A stretch of 64,000 bases of DNA from Antedon bifida. Its lineage: Eukaryota; Echinodermata; Crinoidea; Comatulida; Antedonidae. Made by a program: the position numbers and the translations under genes. Positions 21,621-35,800 of the stretch are shown here, one piece after another. The notes under the pieces were generated by a model. That model searched no databases. It saw only the letters and a program-made list of their open reading frames with translations, and had not been told where the DNA came from. How positions within the stretch are numbered: position 1 is the stretch's first letter; the number at the start of each line of letters is the position of its first letter. The DNA lies in assembly GCA_963402885.1 (NCBI GenBank), contig OY727100.1, forward strand, positions 17,515,395 to 17,579,394, given 5' to 3'.

Positions 21621-24600
21621 TCACATGTTCTTTTCTGGTGCTTGTTTGTGCGCCAAGTATAAAAACACGATACTAGAAAGGGCGCTTATTAAAAATATAA
21701 CGTCAAACCACCGATGATAGAAGTTGAATTGCAGATCACCTAGAACCTCGGTTATGATCACTCGATACTGTGGCGGCATGTTCATTCGCATTAAAAGAAC
21801 AGACGACACAAAGTACATACCCTAGAAGAAAAAAGAATCTTTAAATGTAAAATGACATTTACAATGTTTAAACCAGGGTTCCCCATACTCAATATTGATT
21901 TTAAAGGAGGTGGTGGGGCTGAATATCAGTGTTAACCTACTGGTTAATTGGAAGTGCTAGTCTCTTTAAAGATTGTTGAAATAAGCAAAAACTAAATAAT
22001 TTTGTCCACATTGGGGTATACTTTTAGCTTGATGTGTCCAAAATGTGTGATACAGCGAGGATGGCTAGAATTAATTTGACAAGATAACGTAATGACATGC
22101 ATGCCACCGTTTATATAAAACAGTGGAGATTCCTCCTTTTGACTACTTTTATATATCTATTCTATATATGTACTGTCAAAGATGGCGTTACCACTTACCA
22201 TAATTTGTGCTAAGCATAAAACAATAACATTGGAAGACTTGCTACTGGAAATTGTATAAAAAAACTGCAAAAACAAAATCAGTTTTACTGATGATAATGA
22301 AGTCAAGTTATGTTATCATTATTTTAAGGAGAGAGGAAATCATATAATGCTGAAAATGATTAATTATGGTAACAATTTATTACCTTTGTTAACTTGATTA
22401 AAAGACCTCGTATTGAAGTGACAATAATAATACCAACTAAAATGAAAGACACTTGTTGCGACCAAAACTCTACCTGCAAAAAAAAAAAAAAGGAAAAAAA
22501 TGATGAATGACGTTAACGTATGGTAAATTATAATAAAATCACCTTCAAAATGTTTTTGTTGAAAATCTTGACCTGAAACAAGGTTATCTCATTGTAGGAA
22601 ATAAGAATTTGATTTGGCTTAACATTCATAAAATAAAAACGTTTGGCACACATTGCATGTCATACCTATAATACTTAAGCTGTATTGCAAACAATACTAA
22701 CTATATAAAAAGATAATAACAAGAGAGTTGGCATAATTGAATCATAACAAATTCAATAATGTTCAATACTCAATAATAAAAACATATTGCAATAGTTTCC
22801 AAACTTTACTACATTTTATATATACGTTTTTCCACATTTTGGCTCTGACGCATCTGCACCCAGTCCCAGTATAGCTTCATTTTGAGCTGCAAAGGGATCA
22901 ATGCACCAAGTAAATAATGAAGACTATAAGTAAATGTATGAGTAATCTAATCATATACTTACATCCAACTGTATACCTAGCCATTCTACCACGATTTCAA
23001 ATCCTTTTGTTACTGGGTCTTTCTTTCCAACTCGATCAAACACTATATTTATCGTGCTGATGGTGATTTTCCAAGTACAATACAACGAGAACACATAGCC
23101 CATCAGATTGAAGAATCGACCTTTTAATGTTTTAGAATACTCTGTTCTTGCCTTAAATGTAAAAAGATATTTTTTTATAATTTTTCTACAAACTTAACAC
23201 AAGCCCATATACATGGCTGCAGTCGCGTGCTCAAATTTGAGTTAGTGTTTACCGACCGACCGACATAGTGAGCTGGAGAGCTAAAAATATATTTTTGAAA
23301 ATCATGACTTCCAATTACTGTATATATTACTAGGAATATCTAAAATGTACTTTAGTTTAAAACCTTCCCAGTATATTTTAATACTGTACCCCACCCATAA
23401 TATTCTGCAAACTAAGGATTTTATGGTATGTACTATATAAAACATAAATGTCTTACCCTAGTATTTTGAAGGTCGATTAGTTCTATAAACAACTGTCGAC
23501 TGAGTTCTTCATAACCACTTATTTCTTGCTGTAGTTGTGAAGTATCTGAATGGAAAAGTCAAGGCAAAACGAACAAACGCAACGCACAAAACCAGAACCT
23601 GACGGAGGCTGAGGTTTCTATAAGAAGTTTGTGTTTATTGATTGGTGGATGAGTATGATGTATGAATGAGAATTGAATCTGAACACAGAGGTAACCTCTA
23701 CTATTCTGATAGACATGCTGGATTTATATTTAAAATATGCACAAGCTGTGAATCATAGAAAACGATAATTATAAGGATACTGCCCTCTGTAGTTGAGGTA
23801 ACACTTGTGATCATTCCCCATATACTGCTCTTAGTACGTGATGTGGTGTTGTTTATCCGATCACGTTCCACTAATGCTAGTCTTAAAAAGGAGAAAAAAA
23901 AAACTCAACTAGGTAAGTAGAAATAGGTAGCTCATCTCGCTCTTATTATATTCATATTGGAGTGAACTAAAAATGAGATGAATTGTTAAATCAGAAAAGA
24001 ACCCAGTAATTGACACTGTAGACAAGAAAAGTGTGTGATATAGCAAGATTGTTTACCTTTTCTTTTTTGTCAAAATCATGTCAACGACCTGTAATAGTTT
24101 TCTTTCATGAGCTTGGATGTCTGTAGCTGTCACATGACTAAACAACAATATACAATAAACAAAAATATATAAAGTACAGGTAAATTACCAACAATTTATA
24201 TATTTTATAAAGAATCCATTTCTACAAATTTCTTATATAGCCATCGGATTAAATCTAGTACCAATGCTTAATTTGGTCTGCCGAAAAGGTAAATACAGTA
24301 AAAACCCCACCTTTGGGACACCCCTATTCAGGGGACACCTCTATTAAGGGGACATTTTTTTGTGAACCGAAAGATGGGAAATATATCTTTAAACACTATG
24401 GCCAACCCCAATTCAGGGGACACCCCTATAAAAGGACACTTTTTTGGGTTCTATTGTAAATGATTTTACAAATATTGCAGCTAAAATTCTGGTACTTACC
24501 GTATAAAATAGGCTAAGTAGGTATATGGACAATTAACGGCACCAAAGCCAGATAATAGCGCCATCAACGTCACACCGATAACACCTACACGACTTATCAC

Positions 24601-26377
24601 CTGTTCGATTGACAATATTCCTAAATTGAAAAAAAAACAACATAATTTCAAAACATATTAGGAGAAAAGTTTATAGTGAATAGTCACTACGCAACATCAT
24701 TAAATATTTTAGATCTTGAACAAATGAAGAGAAATAGGGGAAAGCAATTTACCATGATGTCGGCTCAAAATGGGAAATGGATCACCCAGCTTCCAGAAAA
24801 AGTAAATGTACACCAGCCAAGCTGATACAGTCAGCATTAAGATGGTAGTATATCGTCTTTGGACTGAAAAGAAAATACACATGAACAGATCAACATATTA
24901 GGCATTACAAAGGCATCAGAAGTAGCCCACAACAGCATTGAAAGGCAAACTTATGCGGCTTAATGGAGGGAGCTAGACTGGTAAAAGTGAATGATGTAAA
25001 TGCATTGAACCATGTCATGTTTGAACTAGAAGGAATTGTCTGTGTGGGTTTGGAGAAAGGTGTACAATTGTGTCTTGTGTTTTATAATTGTTACTTTATG
25101 TAGAGATATTTATTTTATGGTTTTCTTCTAATGCAAGACTTTACTTTCTGTGTTTTTGCTTCTCCTTTGCTAATTTCTTTAAATCTTTCATAATTTAATA
25201 AACATATTAAGAATTATGATTTACATTATGTATACAAAGTTTATTACACAAAAAAGTTAACTTTAATTTAAATTGAAATAAATATTAATTTGATTGTGTT
25301 TACTGTACTCACCAAACCTGACATTACTGACAATATAATAAGCAATATAAAATGGCTGTACAACGATCAGAGTGAAAAGAATGGCATACAAATCCAACTT
25401 CCAATGGAAAAGTCGGGAGCTATTATTAAAATAAGAAATAGAAAAACTAATTAAAACCATTTGATAATGATGAGATATAAAATAATCATTATTAATTACA
25501 GTTTTACCTCTAATTTAGGTTAATAATAATAATAATAATAATAATAGTTTTACTTTATTTTGAAAGGTGATAATGTAAAATTGGCAGATTTAACAAAAAC
25601 ATCCTACAATATTGAAAATAACAATCTTCTTACTTACCTGGAATTTAGGAAGCCAATGATTTCAAAGATTATAAGTTCAAACATTGTACATGAAAGTGCA
25701 AAGGTCACAGAGAAAATGAGCTGAACAAGATTATGATGAACCTTTGAAACAAAAATTAAACAATAAAAATAATTATAAATGAATTGTAACAACTGTTTTC
25801 CAGGAATTTAGATTGTGAAATGTATACTGGTATATTCTTTTCCATTCGTTCTGTCAAAAAAGTCAGACAAGGTACTAGCCTAGATACGGTTTCTTTTACT
25901 AATAGCATTACATTGCTAACACTATTATTAGGGTGCTAATAGACAAAATGTAGACCACATTGAAAAGTCCTCACCTCATAGTTTCTGAAAAGCTCTCGCA
26001 TGAAGAAAACCCAACCACCAAGAAAAAACAGAATCTAAAAAATACAATAAATAATGCTTTAATTTTAAATTGTATAAAACAAGAAAAAAATAGAGAGGGC
26101 ACACATTTATTAAAGATCTGTTTGTTGGCTAGGTCTAACGTAGGACTACTTGATTGAACTGTATGACTCAATAGTCTAGCCTAGCTAGGCCGAAACGGTA
26201 GGAAGAAACACTGCTGTACTGACCAGAGACGGAGACGATATGGTCCTGTAGGGTGATCATGAATGATGATATGATACGCCTAGCCTAGCCTAAGTGTGGC
26301 CTAGCCTTATCATTCTCTTTGTATGCTACACGTACCTGGGTAGTAAACATTACAAATGAGTCTAGCATAAAAGCCAT
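21621..26377 (-). CDS. GPR89: Golgi pH regulator GPR89 (GPHR)
   Basis: Multipass Golgi membrane protein; vertebrate orthologues act as a voltage-dependent anion channel needed for Golgi acidification. Thirteen exons in transcript order: 26336-26377, 25975-26034, 25638-25741, 25313-25419, 24753-24863, 24500-24620, 24057-24137, 23781-23881, 23457-23545, 22963-23151, 22384-22473, 22199-22264, 21621-21821. All phases agree and give 453 residues, against 455 in human. Recognisable blocks are [70 protein letters not shown] and [19 protein letters not shown]. Several hydrophobic segments alternate with a central cytosolic loop. One donor (exon 8, GTATCC) is weak. A plausible polyadenylation signal on this strand is at 21357-21362. 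It is divergent from the USP25/28 gene. Confidence 0.96.
23205..23300. repeat. ACCGACCGACCGACATAGTG dispersed repeat
   Basis: ATATACATGGCTGCAGTCGC, GTGCTCAA and TTAGTGTTTACCGACCGACC recur in inverse orientation at 52060-52150. This marks a dispersed repeat family with a GACC-type internal microsatellite. It lies in a GPR89 intron. Confidence 0.5.
24293..24480. repeat. GGGACACCCCTATTCAGGGG repeat
   Basis: Three or four imperfect copies of a GGGGACACCCCTATTNAGG unit lie in a GPR89 intron. A related stretch begins at about 38249 (CCCCTATTAGAGGGACACC) in a USP intron. It is probably a MITE end with amplified sub-repeats; the borders are not clear. Confidence 0.4.
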
Positions 26378-26897
26378 GGTTAAATCTATAATCACAATAA
26401 TTATTTATGCCTAAGTTAGCCTATATTTTGTCAATAATTGCGTCGTCAGTTTGGTTCCACATCAACAGGAGGCAGCCATTTTTCATCAGAAAGTTGTTTA
26501 CCAAACTCATTAACGATTGGTCTAAATTCCAAAATAAAAACTACACTTCTGATATCATCCAATTAGACTTTCTGTATCATAACATTCGGAACTTCATTTT
26601 AAATAATTCGCTATTCTGTTTTACTCACTCCCACTGTTTTTGCAAGTAAAGATAATTAGTTAAATATTCTTTTTAACAAAAACATTTAAAATGTATTTTG
26701 TAATTTAAAGAAACCATTATTTATTACAATCTTTTATTAAATTGGAAATATGTAGTTGTATTCGTTATTATTTAATCATAAATCTATGAAAAAGTGAGGA
26801 GGACGGATTGTTAATTAACCTACCTAATTTATTTTGTATACAAGACACATGCCTAGTCGAAAGAAGGATCGGAAGGCAGTATTTTTGTTGAAATAAA
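26378..26897. promoter_or_regulatory. Bidirectional promoter region, GPR89 / USP25-like
   Basis: 520 bp separate the GPR89 start codon (minus strand) from the USP25/28-like start codon (plus strand). The region must therefore hold both 5' UTRs and, most simply, a shared promoter. I see no convincing TATA box or CpG-rich core. The 5' UTR borders cannot be read from sequence. Confidence 0.5.
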
Positions 26898-29800
26898 ATG
26901 ACGGTGGAACACACAATTTTCCAACAACAAAAGAATTTAGCACAAGTAAGTTAATATAACATTTTATCTTTTCATGTTTGTTATAAAAATGTTTGCCAAA
27001 TTACGCATTTATATTTAATTTTGTTGTATTTTCCCAGGCCCACATTTTGTACAAATCGAACGTTTCCCCTTTCAACGGTGGGACCAGGTGTGTTTTCCTT
27101 CTTGCCTTGTCTTAAATGTTCGCTGTAATAAGCTAGGCCTAGGTAGACCTAGCCTACGCTTCGATGTACATTCAATCCTAATTAATTTAAAAATACAAAA
27201 TACGTAACTAACAGGCGTGTTATAATTAATATATTGAACAATGGAAGGATAAGAAAATGTATCGAGGTTATTTTTTTTTCTGAAGATTTAAGTAAAAAAA
27301 ATACTTTTAATATTTGGTTTACAAATTACAGTAAGTTCCCAGTACAAAGTAGGCCTAGGCTAGTAGGGCTTAGATTAGACCATATGATAAATGAATGAAC
27401 CCATCCATAATAATAATACTGTATAAATATTACATTATGTTAATATAACATATGATATATTCTCGATATTTTATGTTATGTTCCGGACTCCAATAATAAT
27501 GAAATACACACTTCAAATATAGTGGTTTTGGATGTTTTTATTCTCACTCCTTTTATATCTACACATGTGCTCGGTCTTATTCTTATTCTTCTCTCTCTTT
27601 TTCTGCCGCCCTCTATCGGACGTTATGTCTTGTATATTTGGAGGGTTACATTATTCCCCCTCTCACTGAGAAGTGTCCCACTTCTTCAAATTATAGAATA
27701 ATTACAGTATTATTCGGAACATTAAATTAGTACAGTATTTAGAAATCCATATTATGAATGGTTTGATATAGGTTATTGTAGCAATTGTATATTAATTAAC
27801 ATCAAGTGGACATCTGTGTCAAAGGATTGGTAATTGGTAAACGTGTTTGGTAGGTTTGGTGATTGGTAACTTGCTAACTTTATTGGTAGGTGTGGTGATT
27901 GGTAAATTGGTAGGTTACTTGGTAACATCTGATTGGTCTCAATCTAAAATAAAAGTCTCTCCGCCAATTCTACATTCTCCACAAAAAAAAAAAAAAAATC
28001 TATCACTCTCTGCAACAATAAAAATAAAACTCCAATCATATAATATACGAAAAGCGTACATCAGCACCTCTACCTGCAACATATGAACTGCATACGAAAC
28101 AAAACATTCATTCAAACCAAAGAACTTATAACACAAGAATCTCCTGGCGACGCCATTTCACAGCATGGAGAAGCGCCCCCTCCAAACTAGGAAGTCAATT
28201 ACTCTACCCCCATAGAGTATTAGCAGATCCCCTCTATGGTTTTGACTTTCTAATTTGATGCGGGCGCCCTACTCCTCAGTCAATTACTCGACCCCCCTAG
28301 AGTATTAGCAGATCCCCTCTATGATTTTGACTTTCTAATTTGATGCGGGCGCCCTACTCCATGGCTCACAATGGCGCCACCCATAGCTCTATTCTATCCC
28401 ACAATGCCTTTTGAAATTGTTACGCGCTTCGGACGAACAGGAGATTCTTGTGTTATAAGTTCTTTGATTCAAACTCATTCTCTGTCTAAATAACATACGA
28501 ACAGCGTACCTTATAAACTGACAATCAATCAAACATACACATACATACTGTATGAATAGCATACAGTACAGGCCATCTTCAAACATAATCAATAAAAACA
28601 CAATAAACAATCTCAAAATATTCTGGAATAATCAGGCTGATGAAAACATATTTGACTGTAAATGTAGAACGATGACTGAACAGGAACAGGAGGAGACCCC
28701 CAACCACTAACTAAAAACCTGGATAAAACAAATCTATTCTACTTTAACAAACACTTGTGCAAAAAAAAAAAAATCATACCCTCTGCGTATATCTTGCCCT
28801 TATCTGCATCCGCGCAAAAAAAATGAATAAAGAAATAAACAAATAAATAAATAAAACTGTAGAGTAACCGTTACTCTAAAAAACGTTCCGGTAATCGAAC
28901 AACTCTACCACATCTTGTGGTTTCAGGACCAGAGCGATGCATTTGTTTGGTATCCTGTTGAATATGAGGTAAATTCTCTTCTTTTGATGTAGCCATTGCT
29001 AACAATTAAAAATGCAACGTGTGTCCATGTACAGTAGGCCGTTAATTGTAGACAATCGGAAATAAATAAAATGAAATTCTGACAAGAGTATACCCGTATC
29101 GGAACGGCTCCACAGACGGCGAACGTACGGTGTAGTCCGTGCTGTGTTGTGTGGCGTGAATGTTTGGAGTCAGGCTACAGCGATTCGATGTAGTCTTGCT
29201 GATGTAATTTACAAGAAGACTGGTCACGGCACCAATATAACATATGATATATTCTCGATATTTTATGTTATGTTCCGGACTCCAATAATAATGAAATACA
29301 CACTTCAAATATAGTTTTGGATGTTTTTATTCTCACTCCTTTTATATCTACACATGTGCTCGGTCTTATTCTTATTCTTCTCTCTCTTTTTCTGCCGCCC
29401 TCTATCGGACGTTATGTCTTGTATATTTGGAGGGTTACATTAATAATTGAAAAGACATTATAAGAATTTATTTAATCTTGGTATAGGTTTATTATTAGAA
29501 TAAAATTTGTTGTAAATATTATGTTATCTTGTTTAAATTACTGTACAGTTATTAATAAACATTGTCATGGATAATAAAATAGGCTTACTCACTGATTTGT
29601 CTTATATAACTTATATACACTTTTAGTAATTTTGTATTTTTCAACACAAAAAACTATATAAAAATGAGTGGAATTGGGAGAATAAATGTACAGTATGTTC
29701 AAAATATAGAACAAAAATATGTTATTGAATGATAACAAGCCAAAAGGGTAATGTTCACACATAATAATTGATTAATTAATATCAATTATCATATCAACAG

Positions 29801-32800
29801 TTGATGTCAAATCAGTTGATGTCATACTGTAAATGTCATAAGTACAATGTATTTTATTGATTTATTATTTTTATATTCAAAATATAGAACAAAAATATGT
29901 TATTGAATGATGACAAGCCAAAAGGGTAATGTTCACACATAATAATTGATTAATTAATATCAATTATCATATCAACAATTGATGTCAAATCAGTTGATGT
30001 CATACTGTAAATGTCATACAATGTATTTTATTGATTTATTATTTGTTAATCTAACCTACCAAATGGTAATGTATGTCAAGACCAGGTCAGGTCAAAAGTC
30101 TAGCCATAGTTATTGACTAGTCAGGTTATAAGTCAAAGGTCAACAGTGGATGCAACACCAAATTAGGATGGAAATTCCCCACATACCTTGCCAGTGATAA
30201 GTCCTATGGGGATTTTACAAAGAGCAACCAATCATCATTTATCTTTTATCTATCTAATACACTGATTGGCTGTTGATTATCTAACAGTGAACAGTTGATA
30301 TTAATTGTGTTGACAGTACAGTAGTATATGTACTGTATTCAAGATTATAACTGTATTTTTTGTCCTAATTGAAAATTAATGATTGGATGGATATAGCCTT
30401 TTTGAGATTTGTTTAAGATCTTCGTTGATTGTAATGTCTGTGTTGCTTGACAGCAAATCTTCTCTGAGACAAGAAAGCATAGAGGAGGATTTTATTGTTA
30501 ATTCTTATAATAAGCCAGTGACACGCCGTAGTAGATATGTAAGATTGATAAGCCAAGAGGTTAGTTGTTTCATCAGCATTCATAGATGTTGAATATGGAG
30601 AGACAGAGACACCCCACAATACTGTACTGCATGCGTAAAGACCAAGACCTACCCAGAGACAGAACAGCATGAAGAGGGCTACAGTACTGTATAACAGTAC
30701 ACCAAACAGAGGATAGATGACATGAATTCTTACATATGTTTTAATTTGTGTATTATTTGGAATGATATTGTACCATAGAAAAAAAGTGTTAAAAGAAGCA
30801 AATAATTACCAACGAGGTTGTATCCTCATATAACTTAGTTTTGTGTAACTTTGTCTTGTTGTTTCTGAATTCAATAACCATTAACCATTAGTGAGGATAA
30901 GTATTATAGTAAATAATGAGCAATTTGTATGTAAAAAATTAATATCTCATTTCTCAGGATCAAGAGATAGCAATTAACCAACTCAAAGAAGTGACTGGTG
31001 TAAAAGATGACGGCACGATCAAGCAAGCCTACGAAGCAAGTGGACGTGATGTGAACCAGGCTATCGCAATTCTGACGACGCAAGCCGATAAAGTTGAAAC
31101 GCCCGCTGCAAATGTTGCCACCAATACTGCTTTTATTGGACCAAGAAATGTGAATGATAAATCAAGTAAGACAAAGTATTATAAACAAATAATTCATTGT
31201 ACAGTAGAAGCAGTTTTACTTAAACTTAAAATGAATAAAATAATCAAATTAAACAAATTCTATCCTATACAGCTGGTGTGATTGACCTCACGAATGAGAA
31301 AGAGGGTCAGGATGATTTGGAACGAGCAATTGCTCTGAGTCTCCAAGAGGCTAATACTACTCGACCGCCAGCGGCACTTCAGGGCGTGTCTACAGAGGAT
31401 CAAGATCTCAGCAGGTAATATATCCACCTATTAGTAGGTGTCACAGGACTAAAAACCCTACTATGTTTCACATTAAACAATATTAAATAAACTCCAGAGG
31501 AACACACAAGCGTGTATGAGATGCTAAAACCATTCACACCAACTAGAAACTCAGGAAAGTTTCCATTCATATGATAATCAATCCAGAGTTTTTAAATAAA
31601 AATAGCCTAGTGAATATTGCTATGCATGATGTTCAGTCATCTTCTGACCTTAAACAACACCTGTCATATGGTGTCTTAAGTGTGTCCTTGGAACGCTTCC
31701 AGAGTTTAATTTTTCAATTCACACCAAACAAAACACAAGTGTTTGCGCCCTAGTGTGCGGAAAAAAAAATCTTTTATTCATTTTAAGATTACAGTGTTTG
31801 TAGAATTTTGCCATTGTGTTGCATACTGAAAACACATTATTTATCTTATTGTTATTTTATTTATTTACAGGGCTTTAGAAGAAAGTCTTGCTGAATCAGT
31901 CCGTACAGGAAGTAAACGTCGGCGTGGTGATGGTGGCTGGTTCTTAGACCCACTAAATCCATACGACAGACGGCGAGAGAATGGTTGGCCAGTCGGCCTC
32001 AAGAATGTTGGAAATACTTGTTGGTTTAGTGCCGTTATTCAGGTTGGTTGTCTTCCAATCACTGTAAAAACATTTAACAAATTTATAATTTATAATTGTT
32101 TAATAGTAGAGAGTACAATGTTCATTATTTGCATACTGTAGTACAACTTTACCTCTTGTTTTATTTTTCAGTCGTTATTTCATCTTCCGGTCTTTAGAAG
32201 ATTGGTTCTTGGTTTCGTTCCACCAGCCAATGCAATCAAAATGTCCGCAGAACATACTGCTGTAAGTCTTCAATTAATCAACTGCATTCAATGAAAATGC
32301 ATTAGTGAAAAAACAAAAGTCAATTTTAATAGTATTGACAATTTTCCATTTTTTTTTATAGGAGCAGCGTAATCTGGCTTTTATGGCAGAACTACGAGCA
32401 CTGTTTGCATTGATGATTGGGACTAATAGGAAGTATGTTGATCCTACAAAGTCAGTGCAGATACTTAAAGCAGCATTCAACAATGATGGTGACAGTCAGC
32501 AGGTAAGTTATTCTACTGCAGTAACTGCATTTTTTACAGCAGTAACATATAAGACTGATTTTTGATATTTTTTATAATACTGTAACATAGATTGTTGATA
32601 AGACTAAATATCTTCTTTCCATAGGATGTAAGTGAATTTACTCACAAGCTTCTAGAATGGTTAGAAGAAACATTTAAATCAGACTGTTCTAGACCACCAA
32701 CACCAAAAGAAGGGTATGTGTTATAATTTGCTACAAAAAATAGAAAATATTTGTTTGAAAAATAAGTCTAAATCAGCCACATAGCTGTTAAGGCTAGTGG

Positions 32801-35800
32801 CTAATTAAGCGGCCTCCCCTTTAAACTACGATATCTTAAATCAATACAGAATTAATTATTCATTGTTTTAAAGTTGTAATCCTTAATTTGACATTTCAGT
32901 GAAGAGAGTCAGTGGACAAACCCAATGCTTCATTTATTCTATGGTCAGTTCATGTCACTTGGTGTAAATGAAGGTAAGATTTTACTTAGTGTTCAGGGGT
33001 AGATCCAGTGGTTTTACACTTGGAGTGAGTGCTCCCCATTTTGACATCTTAGAACATGAAATTATGAACTACTCTTTGATATCTTGCACTCCCCTGATCC
33101 ACCACTAGTGTTTTATAATTACTGCAGTAAGTGTGTTGCCGAATTTCATTTTCAAAAGTTATTACAGTAATTTCTTTTGTTGTTTCTAGAATAATTGTAC
33201 AGCAGTAATTTTTTTATTTTTGACTTTTGCTCCAGAAATTGTACTACTACTACTGAACATGAGCTTTTGAAGATCAATAAATATATTAAAACAAATATAT
33301 TTTGTTGTATACGTATGTATAATATGCGTTTAATTTCTTTCTTTTTTTTTCAGGAAAGATTTTCAAAAATGAAGAAACATTTGGTCAATATCCACTGCAT
33401 GTTAAAGATTTTGTTGAATTGCATGATAGCATTGAGGCATCTACTGCACATGGAGAAATTGAAAATGTAAACAGTGATACGTCAGCTAAATCAGGACAAG
33501 AGGTAATGAGGCTAAAAATGTATTGATTACTTTCTCTTTGTTGTGTTATTTATATTGGACATATATCTGTGCAATACATAAGCACAATTAAGGAACCATA
33601 TCAACATTTTTCTGCTGCTGTCACTGTAGTAACTACATTTTTCACTGAAATAATGTATGATTTTAGTTTGTTTCGATTTAGTAGTTTATGAGACAGTCAC
33701 TGAAATAGACAGTTTGTATGATTAACCCAGAAAAGACTTCCTAAATAGTTATGTAAACTGGTTAAGAGTAGTTTTATAAACATAGTAATTGTGAAAACAG
33801 GTTTAAAGAGTAGTTGTATATACACAGCTTAAAGATTAGTTGTATAAAGAGGTTAAATGGTATTAGTAGTTGTATATACACAGGTTAAAGAGTAGTTTAT
33901 AAAGAGGCTAAATAGTATTAGTAGTTGTATAAATAGGTTAAAGAGTAGTTGTATATACACAGGTTAAAGAGTATTTTATAAAGAGGCTAAATAGTATTAG
34001 TAGTTGTATATAAGGCGGTTAAAGAGTAGTTGTATAGACACAGGTTAAAGAGTAGTTGTATAAACTGGTTAAAGAGTAGTTGTATAAACAGGTTAAAGAG
34101 TAGTTGTTTTCTTTACCTAAGCACATCCATGATCCATGAAATATACTGCTTTTTTCAAACTTATCTACAGCATTGGTTCACAAGATTGCCCCAAGTAGTG
34201 ACATTTGAACTTTCTCGATTTCATTTTAACCAAGCGCTCGGAAAAGCTGAAAAGATTCATAATCGATGTAATTTTCCAAGAACCCTTTACATGGACAGGT
34301 AACTTATAAAAAAAAAATTGATATTCTTGGTGGTGGAATGTCTTTTTGGTTAAGAAATTTAAACTGTTAGCCGAGTTCAATAATTTTCTTATATAAAAAA
34401 AATTGAAAAGGCTAAGTTATGCATTATCAATACTTTGACATGGCTTATGCTTCTGTTCTAGTTAGTTGAAGTATCAATTGCATTTGTGCATTGGAAATTC
34501 CCCTTCTGCCACATTTTTTTTAGTTAGAAGTACTGTAAATTGTTTGGCTTATATAATTAAAAAAATTCAGCTTTTTTAACTGTATTTGGTTTGTTTCTGA
34601 AGATACATGGCGTGTAATCGAGAGAAGACGAAAAAGAAGCGAGAAGAAGTACGTAGAATGAAAGAAAACGTTGCAGAACTTCAAAAACATTTAGAAAGGT
34701 AATTTAAAAACATTCGATTACAGTTATTGTTATTAATTAAAAATTAAGGGTGCATTAAAATATTAATTCTCTAATTTGTAAATACCTACCCTGTAAATAA
34801 TTGCCAAAAAGAGGTTATTGAGTAAACAAAGTTTAGTTACTGCAGTAAACTGCTGTAGAATATTGTTTGTATGGTTTCTAAAGCTCTGTCTACACTATCA
34901 CTTAGAGAAAAAAAAAGTGTGATGCTCCCAAATATGACATCATCGTGTCCATGTATGGGTGCATCACATTTTTTTTGTCACATAAAGTTTGATAGTTTAG
35001 ACAGAGCTTAAAACAGATTTGTCTATAGTCTTATAACATTTCTTTTCCCAGATATATGAACTATGGTTCTGGTGCAAAAAGATTTCCACTTCATGACGTT
35101 CTGCAATACGCTCTAGAGTTTGCCAACAGCAAACCAGTGGCACAACCATATTACAATGATGAGGGCAATTCACCACGTAAGCAAGGGGCTCGAACGTGTC
35201 GAACGAATCATGGCACAAAGAGAAACTGCGACTATTATCCTGTAGATATTGAACACGCTGATAATACACTTGATATACATAGAATTTGTAAAGAAGAGAT
35301 CGTTACAACTCAACCGTCCATTAGTAGTAGATTTGAAGGCTCCTTAGGTAATGATGATAGCGTTGCCGGTGGCTATCCCCAAGACGTTGAAATGCTTTCG
35401 CCGGATACATCAAGAGAAAGGTCAGTGGCCTTCAGTATTAAAATTGTTAAGGCTGTGTGGTGCAGTGTGTTGGACTATTGATCGTAAGATCGTGAGTTTG
35501 AATCCAACGCGTGACGCATTGTTTGTATCCTTAGGCAAGATACTTTGGTTAAGTTTGCCTCTCTTCATTCATTCATTACTTGCTGTATTATGGGAGTATA
35601 TTTTCATACGTGTTTGATCTAAAAATGACCAGAGTAATAATATGTACATTGCTCAGAAGTTTCACAAATGCGCTTTATAAATCCAGGATAATATTATTAT
35701 GGTATAAAGATTTATTTATTAAGGTATAACTCGTATAAACTTGCAGCGAAAAGCTATACTTACACAATAAACTATTTACACAATTATTGATTTTTGTTTC

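Noticed and set aside
27038-27087. Possible second coding exon of the USP gene ([16 protein letters not shown]), bounded by CAG and GTGTG
   Set aside because: Its length of 50 bp breaks the frame: joined to the exon at 30958 it reaches a stop at once, whereas exon 1 joins 30958 directly in phase and matches the family. It could only be an alternative non-coding exon.
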